The notes: generated from the letters alone by a model not told the origin. Shown: positions 9,553 through 18,500, counted from the stretch's first letter. The stretch: 33,002 bases of DNA from Actinomycetes bacterium (GCA_023426345.1 JAFAAX010000063.1:1-33002), one strand, 5' to 3'. Program-made: numbers and translations.

Positions 9553-10869
9553 ATGAGAACTATTCAGAAGACCGCGGCGGTGACAGCAATCGCAGCCATG
9601 GCGCTGACGCTTGGCGCGTGCTCGAACGGGGGAGGCGAGTCCGGGACGAGCGGTGCGGCGTCCGACTCGGGCAAGACCCTGACGATCTGGGACTACGAGA
9701 GCGACGATTCGGCGATGGGCAAGGCGTGGGCCAAGGCCATCGAGATCTTCAAGGAACAGCACCCCGGCGTCGAGGTGAAGACGGAGGAACAGACCTTCGA
9801 ACAGATTCAGAAGAACGCGAAGATCGTGCTGACCGGCGACTCTGTCCCCGACGTCATGGAGTACAACAAGGGCAACGCGACCGCCGGGCAGCTGGCGTCG
9901 CAGGGCCTGATCACAGACCTCACCGATGAGGCCACCAGCCGCGGGTGGGACAAGAAGATCCCCGCGTCGATCGCGACCACCGCCCAGTACACGGACGACG
10001 GTCTGATGGGCTCCGGAAACTGGTACGGCGTCCCCAACTACGGAGAGTACGTCGGGGTCTACTACAACAAGGACATGTTCGCCGATGCCGGCGTCGAAGT
10101 CCCGACGACGATGGACGAATTCACGAAGGTCATGGACACCTTTGTGGCGAAGGGGCAGACGCCTCTGGCGGAGGCAGGGGCCGAGTATCCGATGGGTCAA
10201 CTGTGGTACGACCTCGCGCTCACTCATGCTGACGATCAGTTCATTCGCGACTACCAGTTCTTCGACAACAAGGTGGATTGGTCGGCCGGACCAGCGGTCG
10301 ACGGGGCGAACGATCTGAAGAACTTCGTCGACAAGGGGTACTTCAAGACGGACGTCACGGGCTTGACGGCCGAGGACATGGGCACGGCCTTCATTGCGGG
10401 GAAGTACCCGATGATGGTGTCCGGCTCGTGGTGGTTCGGGCGTCTCCAGTCGGAGATGAAGGCGAATTGGGGGATGTTCCTGTTCCCCGGCAACTACACC
10501 GCGGGTTCATCGGGCAACCTCTGGGTCGTGCCGACGAACGCGAAGAACCCGGATCTGGCGGCCGACTTCATCGACATCACGCTGTCGGATGAGGTCCAGG
10601 ACATCCTTGGACAGAACGGCGGCCTTCCGATCCTGGGCGATCCTTCGAACATCACGGATCCCGCGACGCAGGAGTTCACCAAGAACTTCCAGGAGCTGGC
10701 GAATGACAACAAGCTGGCCTTCTACCCGGATTGGCCGGTCGCCGGATTCTACGACCAGATCGTCTCGAACCTGCAGTCGCTGGTGAGCGGCTCGAAGACT
10801 CCGGAGCAGGCCATGACGGATCTCGGCACGGTCTATGACGAGGGCGTCGCCGACCTGACAGGCGAGTGA
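9553..10869 (+). CDS. ABC sugar-binding lipoprotein (first system)
   Basis: The 438-residue protein is an extracellular solute-binding protein of the carbohydrate (CUT1, family 1) type. It has a lipoprotein signal peptide with lipobox LGAC and acylated Cys23, then a Gly/Ser-rich linker, so it is anchored outside the membrane. The mature part shows TIWDYES near its start, YYNKDMFADAG in the hinge region and many aromatic residues that could stack on sugars. ATG 9553 is preceded by the purine-rich AAGAAAGAGAG; an upstream in-frame ATG (9517) would put 12 residues before the signal peptide. Two permease genes follow, separated by a strong hairpin. The ligand is presumably a xyloside, because xylAB and GH31/GH1 genes flank it. 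Confidence 0.93.
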   Translation: MRTIQKTAAVTAIAAMALTLGACSNGGGESGTSGAASDSGKTLTIWDYESDDSAMGKAWAKAIEIFKEQHPGVEVKTEEQTFEQIQKNAKIVLTGDSVPDVMEYNKGNATAGQLASQGLITDLTDEATSRGWDKKIPASIATTAQYTDDGLMGSGNWYGVPNYGEYVGVYYNKDMFADAGVEVPTTMDEFTKVMDTFVAKGQTPLAEAGAEYPMGQLWYDLALTHADDQFIRDYQFFDNKVDWSAGPAVDGANDLKNFVDKGYFKTDVTGLTAEDMGTAFIAGKYPMMVSGSWWFGRLQSEMKANWGMFLFPGNYTAGSSGNLWVVPTNAKNPDLAADFIDITLSDEVQDILGQNGGLPILGDPSNITDPATQEFTKNFQELANDNKLAFYPDWPVAGFYDQIVSNLQSLVSGSKTPEQAMTDLGTVYDEGVADLTGE

Positions 10870-10873
10870 GACA

Positions 10874-10921
10874 CCGGGTGCCGATCGACTGGCCGGATCG
10901 AGCCGGTCGATCGGCACCCGG
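10874..10921 (+). other. 20-bp intercistronic hairpin
   Basis: The arms 10874-10893 and 10902-10921 pair over 20 bp with a single T-G wobble around an 8-base loop. The structure sits directly after the binding-protein stop and before the permease genes and lacks a U-tract. Such elements usually protect the upstream mRNA from 3' decay or partly stop transcription, giving excess binding protein over permease. Confidence 0.8.
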
Positions 10922-10942
10922 GATCCAACGGAGAAGGGACGA

Positions 10943-11908
10943 ATGATGACGACGTCAACGAAAGTCGTCGCAGCGGGACCCGTGGGCGCGCCGACCCATC
11001 GGAAGGCGCGAGGAGGTCGCGCGGGCTACTGGCTCTACCTCATTCCAGGGCTCATCGGGTTCGCGGTGATCATCCTCGCCCCGTTCGGCATGAACCTCTA
11101 TTACTCCCTGACGAAGTGGAAGGGAGGAATGTCAAAGCAGACGTTCATCGGCCTGGACAACTACGTCGCGCTCCTGTCCGATGACGCCTTCTGGATGTCG
11201 TTCCGGAACTCCATCTTCATGATCATCGCGATGGTCGTCGTGCCGACTCTCATCGGTCTGCTGCTGGCGGCCGTCCTCTTCGACTACATCGGTCGCCACT
11301 TCAGTTCCGGTGTCGCCTCATTCCTCCGGGCCACCTACTATCTGCCCCAGATCCTTCCGGTGTCCGTCGCAGGAATCCTGTGGAACTGGGTGCTCAACGT
11401 GGAGAACGGGGCGCTCAACCAGATCCTCTCCGGGCTCGGCGTCAGCAACCCCCCGAATTGGCTGGGGTCGACATCAACGGCACTGCCCTCGGTCATGTTC
11501 GTGCTGGTGTGGATCCAGATCGGCTATCCCACCATCATCTTCATGTCGGCGCTGGAACGGGTCGATCCGGAGTTGTACGAGGCGGCTGAGATCGACGGAG
11601 CGGGATGGTGGCAGCGGTTCCGCGCTATCACTATTCCCCAGATTAAGCCGGAGACCTTCGTCATCGTCTTGACATGCACGGTCGCCGCACTCAAGGTGTT
11701 CGCTCCCATTTACGTTCTCACGAGGGGCGGCCCTGAGAGCTCCACGCTCGTGCCGTCCTACTACTCGTACCTGAACTTCTTCGACAAGTCGAAGGTCGGC
11801 TACGGCGCAGCGGTGGCCACGGTCCTCACGATCGTGATCCTGATCGTGGCGATCATCATCCAGGTGCTGCAGAATCGCTCGGCACGCCGCGAAGCGGAGG
11901 GCAAGTGA
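10943..11908 (+). CDS. ABC sugar permease, MalF-like (first system)
   Basis: The 321-residue integral membrane subunit of the CUT1 sugar importer has about six membrane spans, the first at WLYLIPGLIGFAVIILAP after a basic N-terminus. The cytoplasmic EAA loop that docks on the ATPase is clear: YEAAEIDGAGWWQRFRAIT. Two adjacent ATG codons (10943, 10946) are possible; GAGAAGG lies about six bases upstream of the first. The next permease gene starts one base after the stop, so the two are coupled. No ATPase gene is found in the operon, so the importer must use one encoded elsewhere, as MsmK/MsiK-type shared ATPases do. Confidence 0.94.
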   Translation: MMTTSTKVVAAGPVGAPTHRKARGGRAGYWLYLIPGLIGFAVIILAPFGMNLYYSLTKWKGGMSKQTFIGLDNYVALLSDDAFWMSFRNSIFMIIAMVVVPTLIGLLLAAVLFDYIGRHFSSGVASFLRATYYLPQILPVSVAGILWNWVLNVENGALNQILSGLGVSNPPNWLGSTSTALPSVMFVLVWIQIGYPTIIFMSALERVDPELYEAAEIDGAGWWQRFRAITIPQIKPETFVIVLTCTVAALKVFAPIYVLTRGGPESSTLVPSYYSYLNFFDKSKVGYGAAVATVLTIVILIVAIIIQVLQNRSARREAEGK

Positions 11909-11909
11909 T

Positions 11910-12800
11910 ATGGCAATCTCGACAGCCAGCACACGCGCACGTGAGGCGGCTCCAACGGCCTCGAACACCGACCGGTTCCACAAAGGCGCCGGACGCTGGG
12001 CGATTCTCGCGCTCTGCGTCATCGTCGCAGTGCTCATGGTCGCGCCGTTCGTCCTCATGTTGCTCAACGCTTTCAAGACGTCGACGGACTACTCCACGGG
12101 GGGACCGTTGTCGTGGCCCCATCAACTTTACTTCGGTGGACTCGAGACGTTCTGGACCCGCACCGACTTCCCGATCAAGTTGTGGAACTCGCTGTGGACA
12201 GCGGGGCTGGTGGCGGTTTTCGCCGTCATTCTCTCCCTGCTCAATGCCTATGCGATCGGCGTCGGCAAGGTCAAGGGAAGCCCCCTTCTCGTGGGGCTCT
12301 TCCTCGTGGGCAATCTTCTTCCGCAGGAGATGATGATCTATCCGCTGTTCACCCTGGCACAGAAGGTTGGGTTGACCGACAACCCGTGGAGCATTGTCAT
12401 CATTTTCACGGTCATCCAGTCCGCTTTCGGCACCTATCTGCTGTCCTCCGTGATGGGGACTTTTCCCTCAGCTCTCCTTGAGGCCGCCGAGTTGGACGGT
12501 GCCTCCCGGTGGCGCATCCTGTGGGACGTCGTGTTCCCAATCGTTCGGCCGACGATGGGGGTCCTCATGGTGTTCTTCTTCATCTGGACGTGGAACGAGT
12601 TCTTCATTCCGCTCGTCATGCTCACATCCAACGGGAACCAAACCGTGCCGATCGCCTTGTCCTCCATGCAGGGAGACCGCATGCTCGACGTGCCGACACT
12701 CAACGCCGGCGCGCTGCTGTCCTTGATCCCGACATTCATCTTCTTCCTGATCTTCCAGCGGACCCTGTCCCGCGGCGTCACCGCGGGCGCCGTCAAGTGA
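11910..12800 (+). CDS. ABC sugar permease, MalG-like (first system)
   Basis: This 296-residue protein is the second transmembrane subunit of the importer. It has six predicted spans, the first at WAILALCVIVAVLMVAPFVL, and the EAA motif LEAAELDGASRWRILWDVV. The C-terminus ends in the family-typical SRGVTAGAVK. The start lies one base after the upstream permease stop, without an independent strong RBS, which points to coupled translation of the heterodimer. The alpha-xylosidase gene follows after 43 bases with a strong RBS. Ligand specificity is set mainly by the binding protein and is unknown. Confidence 0.94.
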   Translation: MAISTASTRAREAAPTASNTDRFHKGAGRWAILALCVIVAVLMVAPFVLMLLNAFKTSTDYSTGGPLSWPHQLYFGGLETFWTRTDFPIKLWNSLWTAGLVAVFAVILSLLNAYAIGVGKVKGSPLLVGLFLVGNLLPQEMMIYPLFTLAQKVGLTDNPWSIVIIFTVIQSAFGTYLLSSVMGTFPSALLEAAELDGASRWRILWDVVFPIVRPTMGVLMVFFFIWTWNEFFIPLVMLTSNGNQTVPIALSSMQGDRMLDVPTLNAGALLSLIPTFIFFLIFQRTLSRGVTAGAVK

Positions 12801-12843
12801 TGGTCGGGTCTTCTGCTCCGACAATGTTCCTGAGGAGGAACGC

Positions 12844-15147
12844 ATGAGGTTCTCCAACGGCTACTGGTTGACCCCCGACGGATGGACCGTCGACCGCGCG
12901 AAGCAGGTCGAATCCGTCGAGGTCGTCGACGGGGGTCGCGCGGTCGAGGTCCTGGCGCCGATCAAGCAGATCGAGACCAGGGGAGACACCCTGAACACGG
13001 GCGCATTCACCGTCGGCTACAGACCCGTCGCGCCCGGGATCATCAAGGTGAGCATCGAGCGGTGGCGCGGACGGGTGAACAGCCGGCCGGTCTTCGCCCT
13101 CGATCTCCCTGAGGACTATCAGGGTGAGATCGAGGAGACCGTGGAGTCTGTGACGGTGCGAGCGGGCGACCTGGCCGTGCGCATCCCCCGCTCAGGCGGA
13201 TGGGGAGCCTCTTTCACCTCCTCGGGCCGGCCGTTGACCGCCAGCCTCGGACGGTCTGTGGGCTTGGCCGTCAGTCCCGACGGGCGTCGTTACACGTTCG
13301 AGCAACTCGGGATGCAGCCCGGAGAACGCATCCACGGCCTAGGCGAGCGTTTTGGAGCCTTCTCGAAGAACGGTCAGAGTGTCGATATCTGGAATGAGGA
13401 CGGAGGCACGGCCTCCGAACAGGCATACAAGAACATCCCGTTCTTCATGTCGACCGCGGGCTACGGGGTTCTGGTCCTCGACACCGGCGATGTCTCCTTC
13501 GAGGTGGCATCCGAAGTCGTCACCAGGGTGCAGTTCTCGGTGACAGGGGACCGCCTCGAGTACCTGCTCATCGATGGGCCGACGCCGAAGGACGTCCTGG
13601 AGCGCTATACGGGCGTGGCGGGCCGGCCCCCTGCCGTACCGGCGTGGAGCTACGGCCTGTGGCTGACGACCTCGTTCACCACGAGCTACGACGAGCAGAC
13701 CGTCACCTCGTTCGTCGACGGGATGGCCGAGCGCGGACTGCCGCTCAGCGTGTTCCACTTCGACTGCTTCTGGATGCGCGGCTTCCACTGGACGGACTTC
13801 GTCTGGGACCCCGAGACCTTCCCGGATCCCGAGGGAATGCTGCGGCGTCTGAAAGAACGGGGATTGCGGATCTGCGTGTGGATCAATCCCTATATCGCCC
13901 AGAAGTCGCGTCTCTGGGAAGAAGGCGCCCGCAAGGGCTATCTTCTTCGAACCGAAGACGGGGGAATCTGGCAGACCGATCTCTGGCAGGCAGGCATGTC
14001 CCTGGTCGACTTCACGAACCGGGAGGCCGTTGCCTGGTATCAGGAGGAATTGCGCCGCCTGCTCGATATGGGCGTGGATTGCTTCAAGACGGACTTCGGC
14101 GAGCGGATCCCGGTGACAGGCGTGCGCTGGCACGACGGATCCGACCCGGTGGGTATGCACAACTACTACACGCACCTCTACAACCACGCCGTTTTCGATC
14201 TTCTCACCGAGGAACGCGGCGAGGGCGAGGCCGTCCTTTTCGCTCGATCGGCGACCGCGGGCGGCCAGACCATGCCGGTGCACTGGGGAGGAGACTGCGA
14301 GTCCACCTACGCCTCGATGGGCGAGACGCTCCGTGGGGGCCTGTCCTTGGCGATGTCGGGTTTCGGGTACTGGAGTCACGACATCGGAGGGTTCGAAGGC
14401 ACACCGGATCCCGGCGTCTTCAAGCGCTGGCTGGCCTTCGGCCTGCTTTCGTCGCACTCCCGCCTCCACGGCTCGGACTCGGTCCGGGTGCCGTGGGCGT
14501 TCGACGAGGAGGCCGTCGAGGTGACGCGCGCATTCACGCACCTCAAGATGCGCCTCATGCCCTACCTCGCCGGCGTCGCCCGTGACGCGCGCGCACATGG
14601 CACGCCGATCATGCGTCCGATGGTGCTGGAGTTCCCGGAAGATCGCTCGACCTGGGATCTGGACACGCAGTACATGCTGGGGCCCTCGCTGCTGGTCGCC
14701 CCGGTGTTCTCTGAGACGGGCGTGGCACATGTCTATCTGCCGGAAGGGGCATGGACATCCTTGCTCACCGGGCAGACGGTCCAAGGACCGCGATGGACCG
14801 ACGAGGTCCACGACTTCATGTCGCTGCCGCTGTACGTCCGGGAGGGCACGGTGCTGCCGTGGGGCGCGGTCGAGGACCGTCCCGACTATGACTGGTCGGA
14901 TCGGGTGACGTTGCGAATCATCCGCCCCGACGACGGCATGGCGGCCGACGTGTGCGTCCCGGCCTCGGAGAGCGGCGTGGTCGCCGAAGATGCACTTTTC
15001 CGGGTGGTCTGCGCGGGAGCCGAACTGCGCGTCGAGGCCGACTCCGGCCGGCCGTGGGCAGTGGAGGTCGGCGGGCGCCGAACCGAGTTCGCCGCGGGAA
15101 CCCCCTCAGCGACGATCATGCTGGACGAGAAGGGGATCGGCGAATGA
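12844..15147 (+). CDS. GH31 alpha-xylosidase (YicI-like)
   Basis: The 767-residue enzyme matches the length and layout of E. coli YicI (772): an N-terminal beta-sandwich, a (beta/alpha)8 barrel from about residue 250, and C-terminal beta domains. The nucleophile is Asp417 in FKTDFGERIP and the acid/base Asp484 in HWGGDC, one to two residues from YicI Asp416 and Asp482. YicI-type enzymes release alpha-linked xylose, for example from isoprimeverose. No signal peptide is seen, so it acts in the cytoplasm on imported oligosaccharides. ATG 12844 follows GAGGAGGAAC. The stop overlaps the GH1 gene. Alpha-glucosidase activity is the main alternative, but the YicI-like active site and xylAB context favour xylosidase. 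Confidence 0.9.
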   Translation: MRFSNGYWLTPDGWTVDRAKQVESVEVVDGGRAVEVLAPIKQIETRGDTLNTGAFTVGYRPVAPGIIKVSIERWRGRVNSRPVFALDLPEDYQGEIEETVESVTVRAGDLAVRIPRSGGWGASFTSSGRPLTASLGRSVGLAVSPDGRRYTFEQLGMQPGERIHGLGERFGAFSKNGQSVDIWNEDGGTASEQAYKNIPFFMSTAGYGVLVLDTGDVSFEVASEVVTRVQFSVTGDRLEYLLIDGPTPKDVLERYTGVAGRPPAVPAWSYGLWLTTSFTTSYDEQTVTSFVDGMAERGLPLSVFHFDCFWMRGFHWTDFVWDPETFPDPEGMLRRLKERGLRICVWINPYIAQKSRLWEEGARKGYLLRTEDGGIWQTDLWQAGMSLVDFTNREAVAWYQEELRRLLDMGVDCFKTDFGERIPVTGVRWHDGSDPVGMHNYYTHLYNHAVFDLLTEERGEGEAVLFARSATAGGQTMPVHWGGDCESTYASMGETLRGGLSLAMSGFGYWSHDIGGFEGTPDPGVFKRWLAFGLLSSHSRLHGSDSVRVPWAFDEEAVEVTRAFTHLKMRLMPYLAGVARDARAHGTPIMRPMVLEFPEDRSTWDLDTQYMLGPSLLVAPVFSETGVAHVYLPEGAWTSLLTGQTVQGPRWTDEVHDFMSLPLYVREGTVLPWGAVEDRPDYDWSDRVTLRIIRPDDGMAADVCVPASESGVVAEDALFRVVCAGAELRVEADSGRPWAVEVGGRRTEFAAGTPSATIMLDEKGIGE

Positions 15148-16634
15148 GATCCGGCGAGCCGACGATCGAAGAGCTTCCTGACGACTTCATCTGGGGAACG
15201 GCCACCGCCGCGTATCAGATCGAGGGCGCCGTCCACGAGGGCGGCCGCGGCCCCTCGATCTGGGACGTCTACTCTCATACGCCGGGCCGGACGCTTGGTG
15301 GCGACACAGGGGACATCGCCGATGACCACTACCACCTGTGGCGCGACGACCTCCGCCAGGTCGCGGAACTCGGTGTCGGCGCCTACAGATTCTCCATCTC
15401 ATGGCCGCGGATCCAGCCATCGGGCACCGGCCCCGTCAATGCGGAAGGCGTTCGGTTCTATTCGGACCTGGTGGACGGGCTCATCGCCTATGGCATCCGC
15501 CCTGTTGTCACGCTCTACCACTGGGACCTGCCCCAGGCGTTGGAGGACCAGGGCGGATGGGCGAACCGCGAGACCGCCTACGCGTTCGCGGAGTACGCTC
15601 GCCTCGTCGCCCGCGCGCTGGGGAATCGGGTCGACCTCTGGACGACCCTCAACGAACCGTACTGTTCGGCCTATCTGGGCTATGCCTCGGGGGTCCACGC
15701 ACCGGGGAGGACCGACCCTGAGGCCGCCCTGCGGGCGGTCCACCATCTCAACCTCGCGCACGGGCTCGCCGCCCGTGCGATCCGAGAGGAACTCGGCGAG
15801 TCCGCACGTGTGTCGGTGACGCTCAACCTGCACGTCATCCGCCCCGACGATCCGAGTGACGCGGATGACCTGGATGCCGTCCGCAGGATCGACGCGCTGG
15901 CGAACCGCGCGTTCCTCGGGCCGATGATCGAGGGGGCCTATCCCGAGGATCTGCTCCGAGACACAGCCCCGACCTCGGACTGGTCATTCGTCGAACCGGG
16001 GGATCTCGGGGTCACACGCGCCCCTCTGGACGTTCTGGGGGTCAACTACTACTCGACGGTGCGAGTCCGCCGTGTTCCGCTGGATGGGACGCGCGCGGCG
16101 GGCGGCGACGGTCATGGCGTCTCAGACCACAGCCCGTGGATCGACGCGGACTCCGTCGAGTTCGTCCCCCAGCCCGGCCCGTACACCGACATGGGGTGGA
16201 ACATCGAGCCGCAGGGCCTCACCGATCTCCTGGTCGGGCTCTCCCGGACGTATCCGACGGTGCCACTGATGGTGACGGAGAACGGCGCGGCCTTCCCGGA
16301 CGTCGCGGCTTCTGATGGGGCGATCCACGACGACCAGCGGGTCGCCTACCTTCGGGAGCACGTTGCTGCGCTCGTGCGGGCGAGCCAGGCCGGAGCCGAC
16401 GTCCGCGGCTATTTCGCATGGTCGCTGATGGACAACTTCGAGTGGGCCCAGGGCTATTCCAAGCGGTTCGGTCTGATCTATGTCGACTACCAGACTCAGA
16501 GCCGTACCTGGAAGGACTCCGCTCACTGGTACCACGACCTCGTGCGGGGGAACGGCCGTCCGGCCGCGCCCTTGCTCCCGCGCTCTGCGTCGCCTATCCT
16601 CAAGGAAGCGGCCCGCACTAGCGGGCCGAAGTGA
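15144..16634 (+). CDS. GH1 beta-glucosidase/beta-glycosidase
   Basis: The 496-residue family 1 glycosidase has a (beta/alpha)8 barrel and retains its catalytic glutamates: acid/base Glu171 in TLNEP and nucleophile Glu379 in VTENG. The N-terminal FIWGTATAAYQIEGA and the aglycone-site WSLMDNFEWAQGY are typical. There is no signal peptide, so it is cytoplasmic. The start overlaps the GH31 stop (ATGA), so both enzymes are made together. Paired with an alpha-xylosidase, a beta-glucosidase would finish xyloglucan-type oligosaccharides after the xylose cap is removed; beta-xyloside hydrolysis is also possible. It is the last gene of the xyl operon, and hairpins cover its end. Confidence 0.93.
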   Translation: MRSGEPTIEELPDDFIWGTATAAYQIEGAVHEGGRGPSIWDVYSHTPGRTLGGDTGDIADDHYHLWRDDLRQVAELGVGAYRFSISWPRIQPSGTGPVNAEGVRFYSDLVDGLIAYGIRPVVTLYHWDLPQALEDQGGWANRETAYAFAEYARLVARALGNRVDLWTTLNEPYCSAYLGYASGVHAPGRTDPEAALRAVHHLNLAHGLAARAIREELGESARVSVTLNLHVIRPDDPSDADDLDAVRRIDALANRAFLGPMIEGAYPEDLLRDTAPTSDWSFVEPGDLGVTRAPLDVLGVNYYSTVRVRRVPLDGTRAAGGDGHGVSDHSPWIDADSVEFVPQPGPYTDMGWNIEPQGLTDLLVGLSRTYPTVPLMVTENGAAFPDVAASDGAIHDDQRVAYLREHVAALVRASQAGADVRGYFAWSLMDNFEWAQGYSKRFGLIYVDYQTQSRTWKDSAHWYHDLVRGNGRPAAPLLPRSASPILKEAARTSGPK

Positions 16635-16635
16635 G

Positions 16636-16672
16636 CCCGAGACCCGTCCGGACGGACGCGGCGCTCGGGTTT
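16636..16672 (+). terminator. Terminator of the xyl operon
   Basis: CCCGAG (16636-16641) pairs with CTCGGG (16664-16669), enclosing an inner GTCCG-GA-CGGAC, and is followed by TTT. A second stem, CGGCCCGC/GCGGGCCG (16609-16628), lies just before the GH1 stop. Together they form a plausible end between two convergent genes. Confidence 0.55.
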
Positions 16673-16688
16673 CGCGCTGTGAGGCTCA

Positions 16689-17210
16689 TCAGAGGTCAAC
16701 GATGGTGGCGACGGCTACCACCGCTTCCCGAAGTCGACCGCCGCGTTGATGGCACCAGGCGAGGACGTCGGGAACCCACAGGAGAGGCTCCATCCGGCTC
16801 GGACGGTGCTCGTAGGCGAATAGGACATGCGCGATGGGCGCGATGACCTGTCGGTCACGACGCTTCTCGGCATCGTCGGCATCGTCCAGGGTGAGTGAAC
16901 GGACCCCGTTGGCGGCCGAGTCGCGCGCAAGCGCGGCCAGGCAATGGCACCTCTGCATGACTTGTGTGGCGCCCGGCTCACGTCGACAGATATAGAGCGT
17001 GGGGCGGGGATTCAGACTGAGGATGCCGTCAAGGATTGATGACGCCCTCCGAGTCTCGGACTTCATATGCAGGAAGCGCTGACCGGGCGCAAGAAGACCG
17101 CGGACCCCTTCGCGAGCGCGCGCCATGTTGTCAGGCGCGAAGGCCGCGCATGCCAGGACGTAATTCTGGCGCTTCGTCTCGTCCACGAACACGTGGTCTC
17201 CGCTGCGCAC
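16689..17210 (-). CDS. Hypothetical protein, DUF3800-like
   Basis: This 173-residue protein is not recognised with certainty. The start HVFVDETKRQNYVLACAAF resembles the acidic first strand (V-F-hydrophobic-D-E) of DUF3800/RNase H-fold proteins. A later PDVLAWCHQRGG could be the last conserved helix of that fold. Other acidic clusters (DDADDAEKRRD) fit a metal-dependent nuclease, but this is inference. GTG 17210 is the only plausible start; a GGAG sits only about two bases before it, so the RBS is poor. The gene lies alone between the GH1 gene (convergent) and the lacI-type gene (same strand), unlike its sugar-metabolism neighbours, and may be an acquired insertion. DUF3800 proteins are often found near mobile elements. 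Confidence 0.6.
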   Translation of the reverse strand: MRSGDHVFVDETKRQNYVLACAAFAPDNMARAREGVRGLLAPGQRFLHMKSETRRASSILDGILSLNPRPTLYICRREPGATQVMQRCHCLAALARDSAANGVRSLTLDDADDAEKRRDRQVIAPIAHVLFAYEHRPSRMEPLLWVPDVLAWCHQRGGRLREAVVAVATIVDL

Positions 17211-17272
17211 GGCTCCATATTCTCATGAACGCATACAAAAAGCTACGAAAAGACCTTTAGAGACATGAGTAA

Positions 17273-17310
17273 TGACCGTGATGCCCGCTTCGGACGAGCG
17301 GTCGCGGTCA
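17273..17310 (-). terminator. Stem-loop after the lacI-type gene
   Basis: An outer stem TGACCG/CGGTCA (17273-17278 with 17305-17310) encloses an inner stem CCGCT/AGCGG (17285-17289 with 17297-17301), about 17 bases after the repressor stop on the minus strand. No U-tract follows, so its terminator role is tentative. The AT-richer stretch 17220-17270 probably holds the promoter of the downstream hypothetical gene. Confidence 0.4.
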
Positions 17311-17326
17311 GGAGTCAGGGAGCAGA

Positions 17327-18370
17327 TCACGCGATGCGCGGAGGCGCCGTGGAGTCGCGGATGACCAGCTGGGTGTCCAGCCGCATCGGGGCAGCGGGCT
17401 GGCCGGTCGTATGGGCGGCGAGCACTGCGCGGATGGCGGCGGCACCCATCTCATGCATCGGTTGGCGGACGGTCGTCAGCCGGGGGGCGGAGGACACGGC
17501 CAGGAACGTGTCGTCGAATCCAACGACGGAGAGGTCTTCGGGGACTCGCAGACCCGCTTCGCGCGCGGACTCGATGACGCCGAGGGCCGTGGCGTCCGAT
17601 CCGCAGAAGACCGCCGTCGGCCGCTCCTCGGTCGGGCGGGCGAGGAGCTCGCGGCCGGAGGCCAGCCCGCAGTCGAAGGAGAAGTCGTCGCCGATGATCA
17701 GCGAGGGATCGCGCCTGATGCCTGCTTGCCGAAGCGCGGACAGATACCCTTCGTAGCGTTCGTCGGAGGGGAGCGAGCCATCGGGGCCCTGGACGTAGGC
17801 GATGCGCGTGTGCCCCAGTCCGAGGAGGAACCGGGTCGCGGCCACGGCGCCGTTCCAGTTGGTGGCGCCGATCGTCATGATGCCCGGGGCGATGGTCTTG
17901 AGCGGGTCGATGACGACGAAGGGCAGTTGGAGCTCCGCGGTCAGCCGGGCCAGCTTCTCGGTGACCTCGTGGGTGAGCAGCACCAGCCCGCGGTACCCCA
18001 GGCCGGCGATGCGCCGGATCCAGTCCTCCGAGAGCGGCACGACTCGCGCGTCCTCGACCGGGACGGTCGAGGTGACGGTCATCGCGACGCCCTGGACCAG
18101 GCATTCATCCGACAGTCCGGCCAGCACCTGGAGCGTGTACATCGCGTCCAGGGTGTTGGTGACCACGGCGATGTTCGGGAGATCGTCAACGGGTCTGCCG
18201 GTCGTGCGATAGCCGATCTCGGCGGCCTTCTCCTGGACGCGGGCCCGGGTGGCGGCGGAGACGTCGGCGCGGTTGTTGAGGGCCTTTGAGACGGTCGCCC
18301 GCGACACGCCGAGCGAGTCTGCGAGGTCGGCCAGCGTCGCCCGGCGGGGTCTGGTGCCTGGATCGGTCAC
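17327..18370 (-). CDS. LacI-family transcriptional repressor
   Basis: The 347-residue regulator has a LacI-type helix-turn-helix at residues 11-33 (TLADLADSLGVSRATVSKAL), the hinge (ATRARVQEKAAEIGY), and a periplasmic-binding-protein-like sugar domain with VVGFDDTFLA and LTTVRQP near the C-terminus. GTG 18370 has GAGGAGA about five bases upstream. It is divergent from the second ABC operon, and two CGAAA-N3-TTTCG palindromes lie in the intergenic region, the form expected for LacI-family operators. It probably represses the importer/GH120 operon and itself until a xylo-oligosaccharide binds. The effector is inferred from gene content only. Confidence 0.93.
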   Translation of the reverse strand: MTDPGTRPRRATLADLADSLGVSRATVSKALNNRADVSAATRARVQEKAAEIGYRTTGRPVDDLPNIAVVTNTLDAMYTLQVLAGLSDECLVQGVAMTVTSTVPVEDARVVPLSEDWIRRIAGLGYRGLVLLTHEVTEKLARLTAELQLPFVVIDPLKTIAPGIMTIGATNWNGAVAATRFLLGLGHTRIAYVQGPDGSLPSDERYEGYLSALRQAGIRRDPSLIIGDDFSFDCGLASGRELLARPTEERPTAVFCGSDATALGVIESAREAGLRVPEDLSVVGFDDTFLAVSSAPRLTTVRQPMHEMGAAAIRAVLAAHTTGQPAAPMRLDTQLVIRDSTAPPRIA

Positions 18371-18410
18371 GGGGTCTCCTCGGGGGAGTCGGATTCGGAG
18401 TCAGTCGATA

Positions 18411-18423
18411 CGAAACATTTTCG
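18411..18423. promoter_or_regulatory. LacI-type operator, copy 1
   Basis: CGAAA-CAT-TTTCG is a perfect 5+5 inverted repeat 41 bases upstream of the repressor GTG, suited to autoregulation. It shares both half-sites with the copy at 18522-18534. Confidence 0.7.
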
Positions 18424-18472
18424 CACGGTCTGGGTCTCAGCATGAATGAGATCAATTCGTGATTCTCGGCAC

Positions 18473-18500
18473 TTGACATGATTTGTCGCGTGGCTAAACT
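18473..18500 (+). promoter_or_regulatory. Promoter of the second ABC/GH120 operon
   Basis: A perfect TTGACA at 18473-18478, a 16-bp spacer and TAAACT at 18495-18500 predict a start near 18507. Operator copy 2 lies just downstream, so bound repressor would block initiation or early elongation. Confidence 0.7.

Noticed and set aside
16609..16628. Stem CGGCCCGC/GCGGGCCG as the main operon terminator
   Set aside because: It lies within the GH1 coding end and has no U-tract; the following stem is better placed, so it is noted only as accessory.
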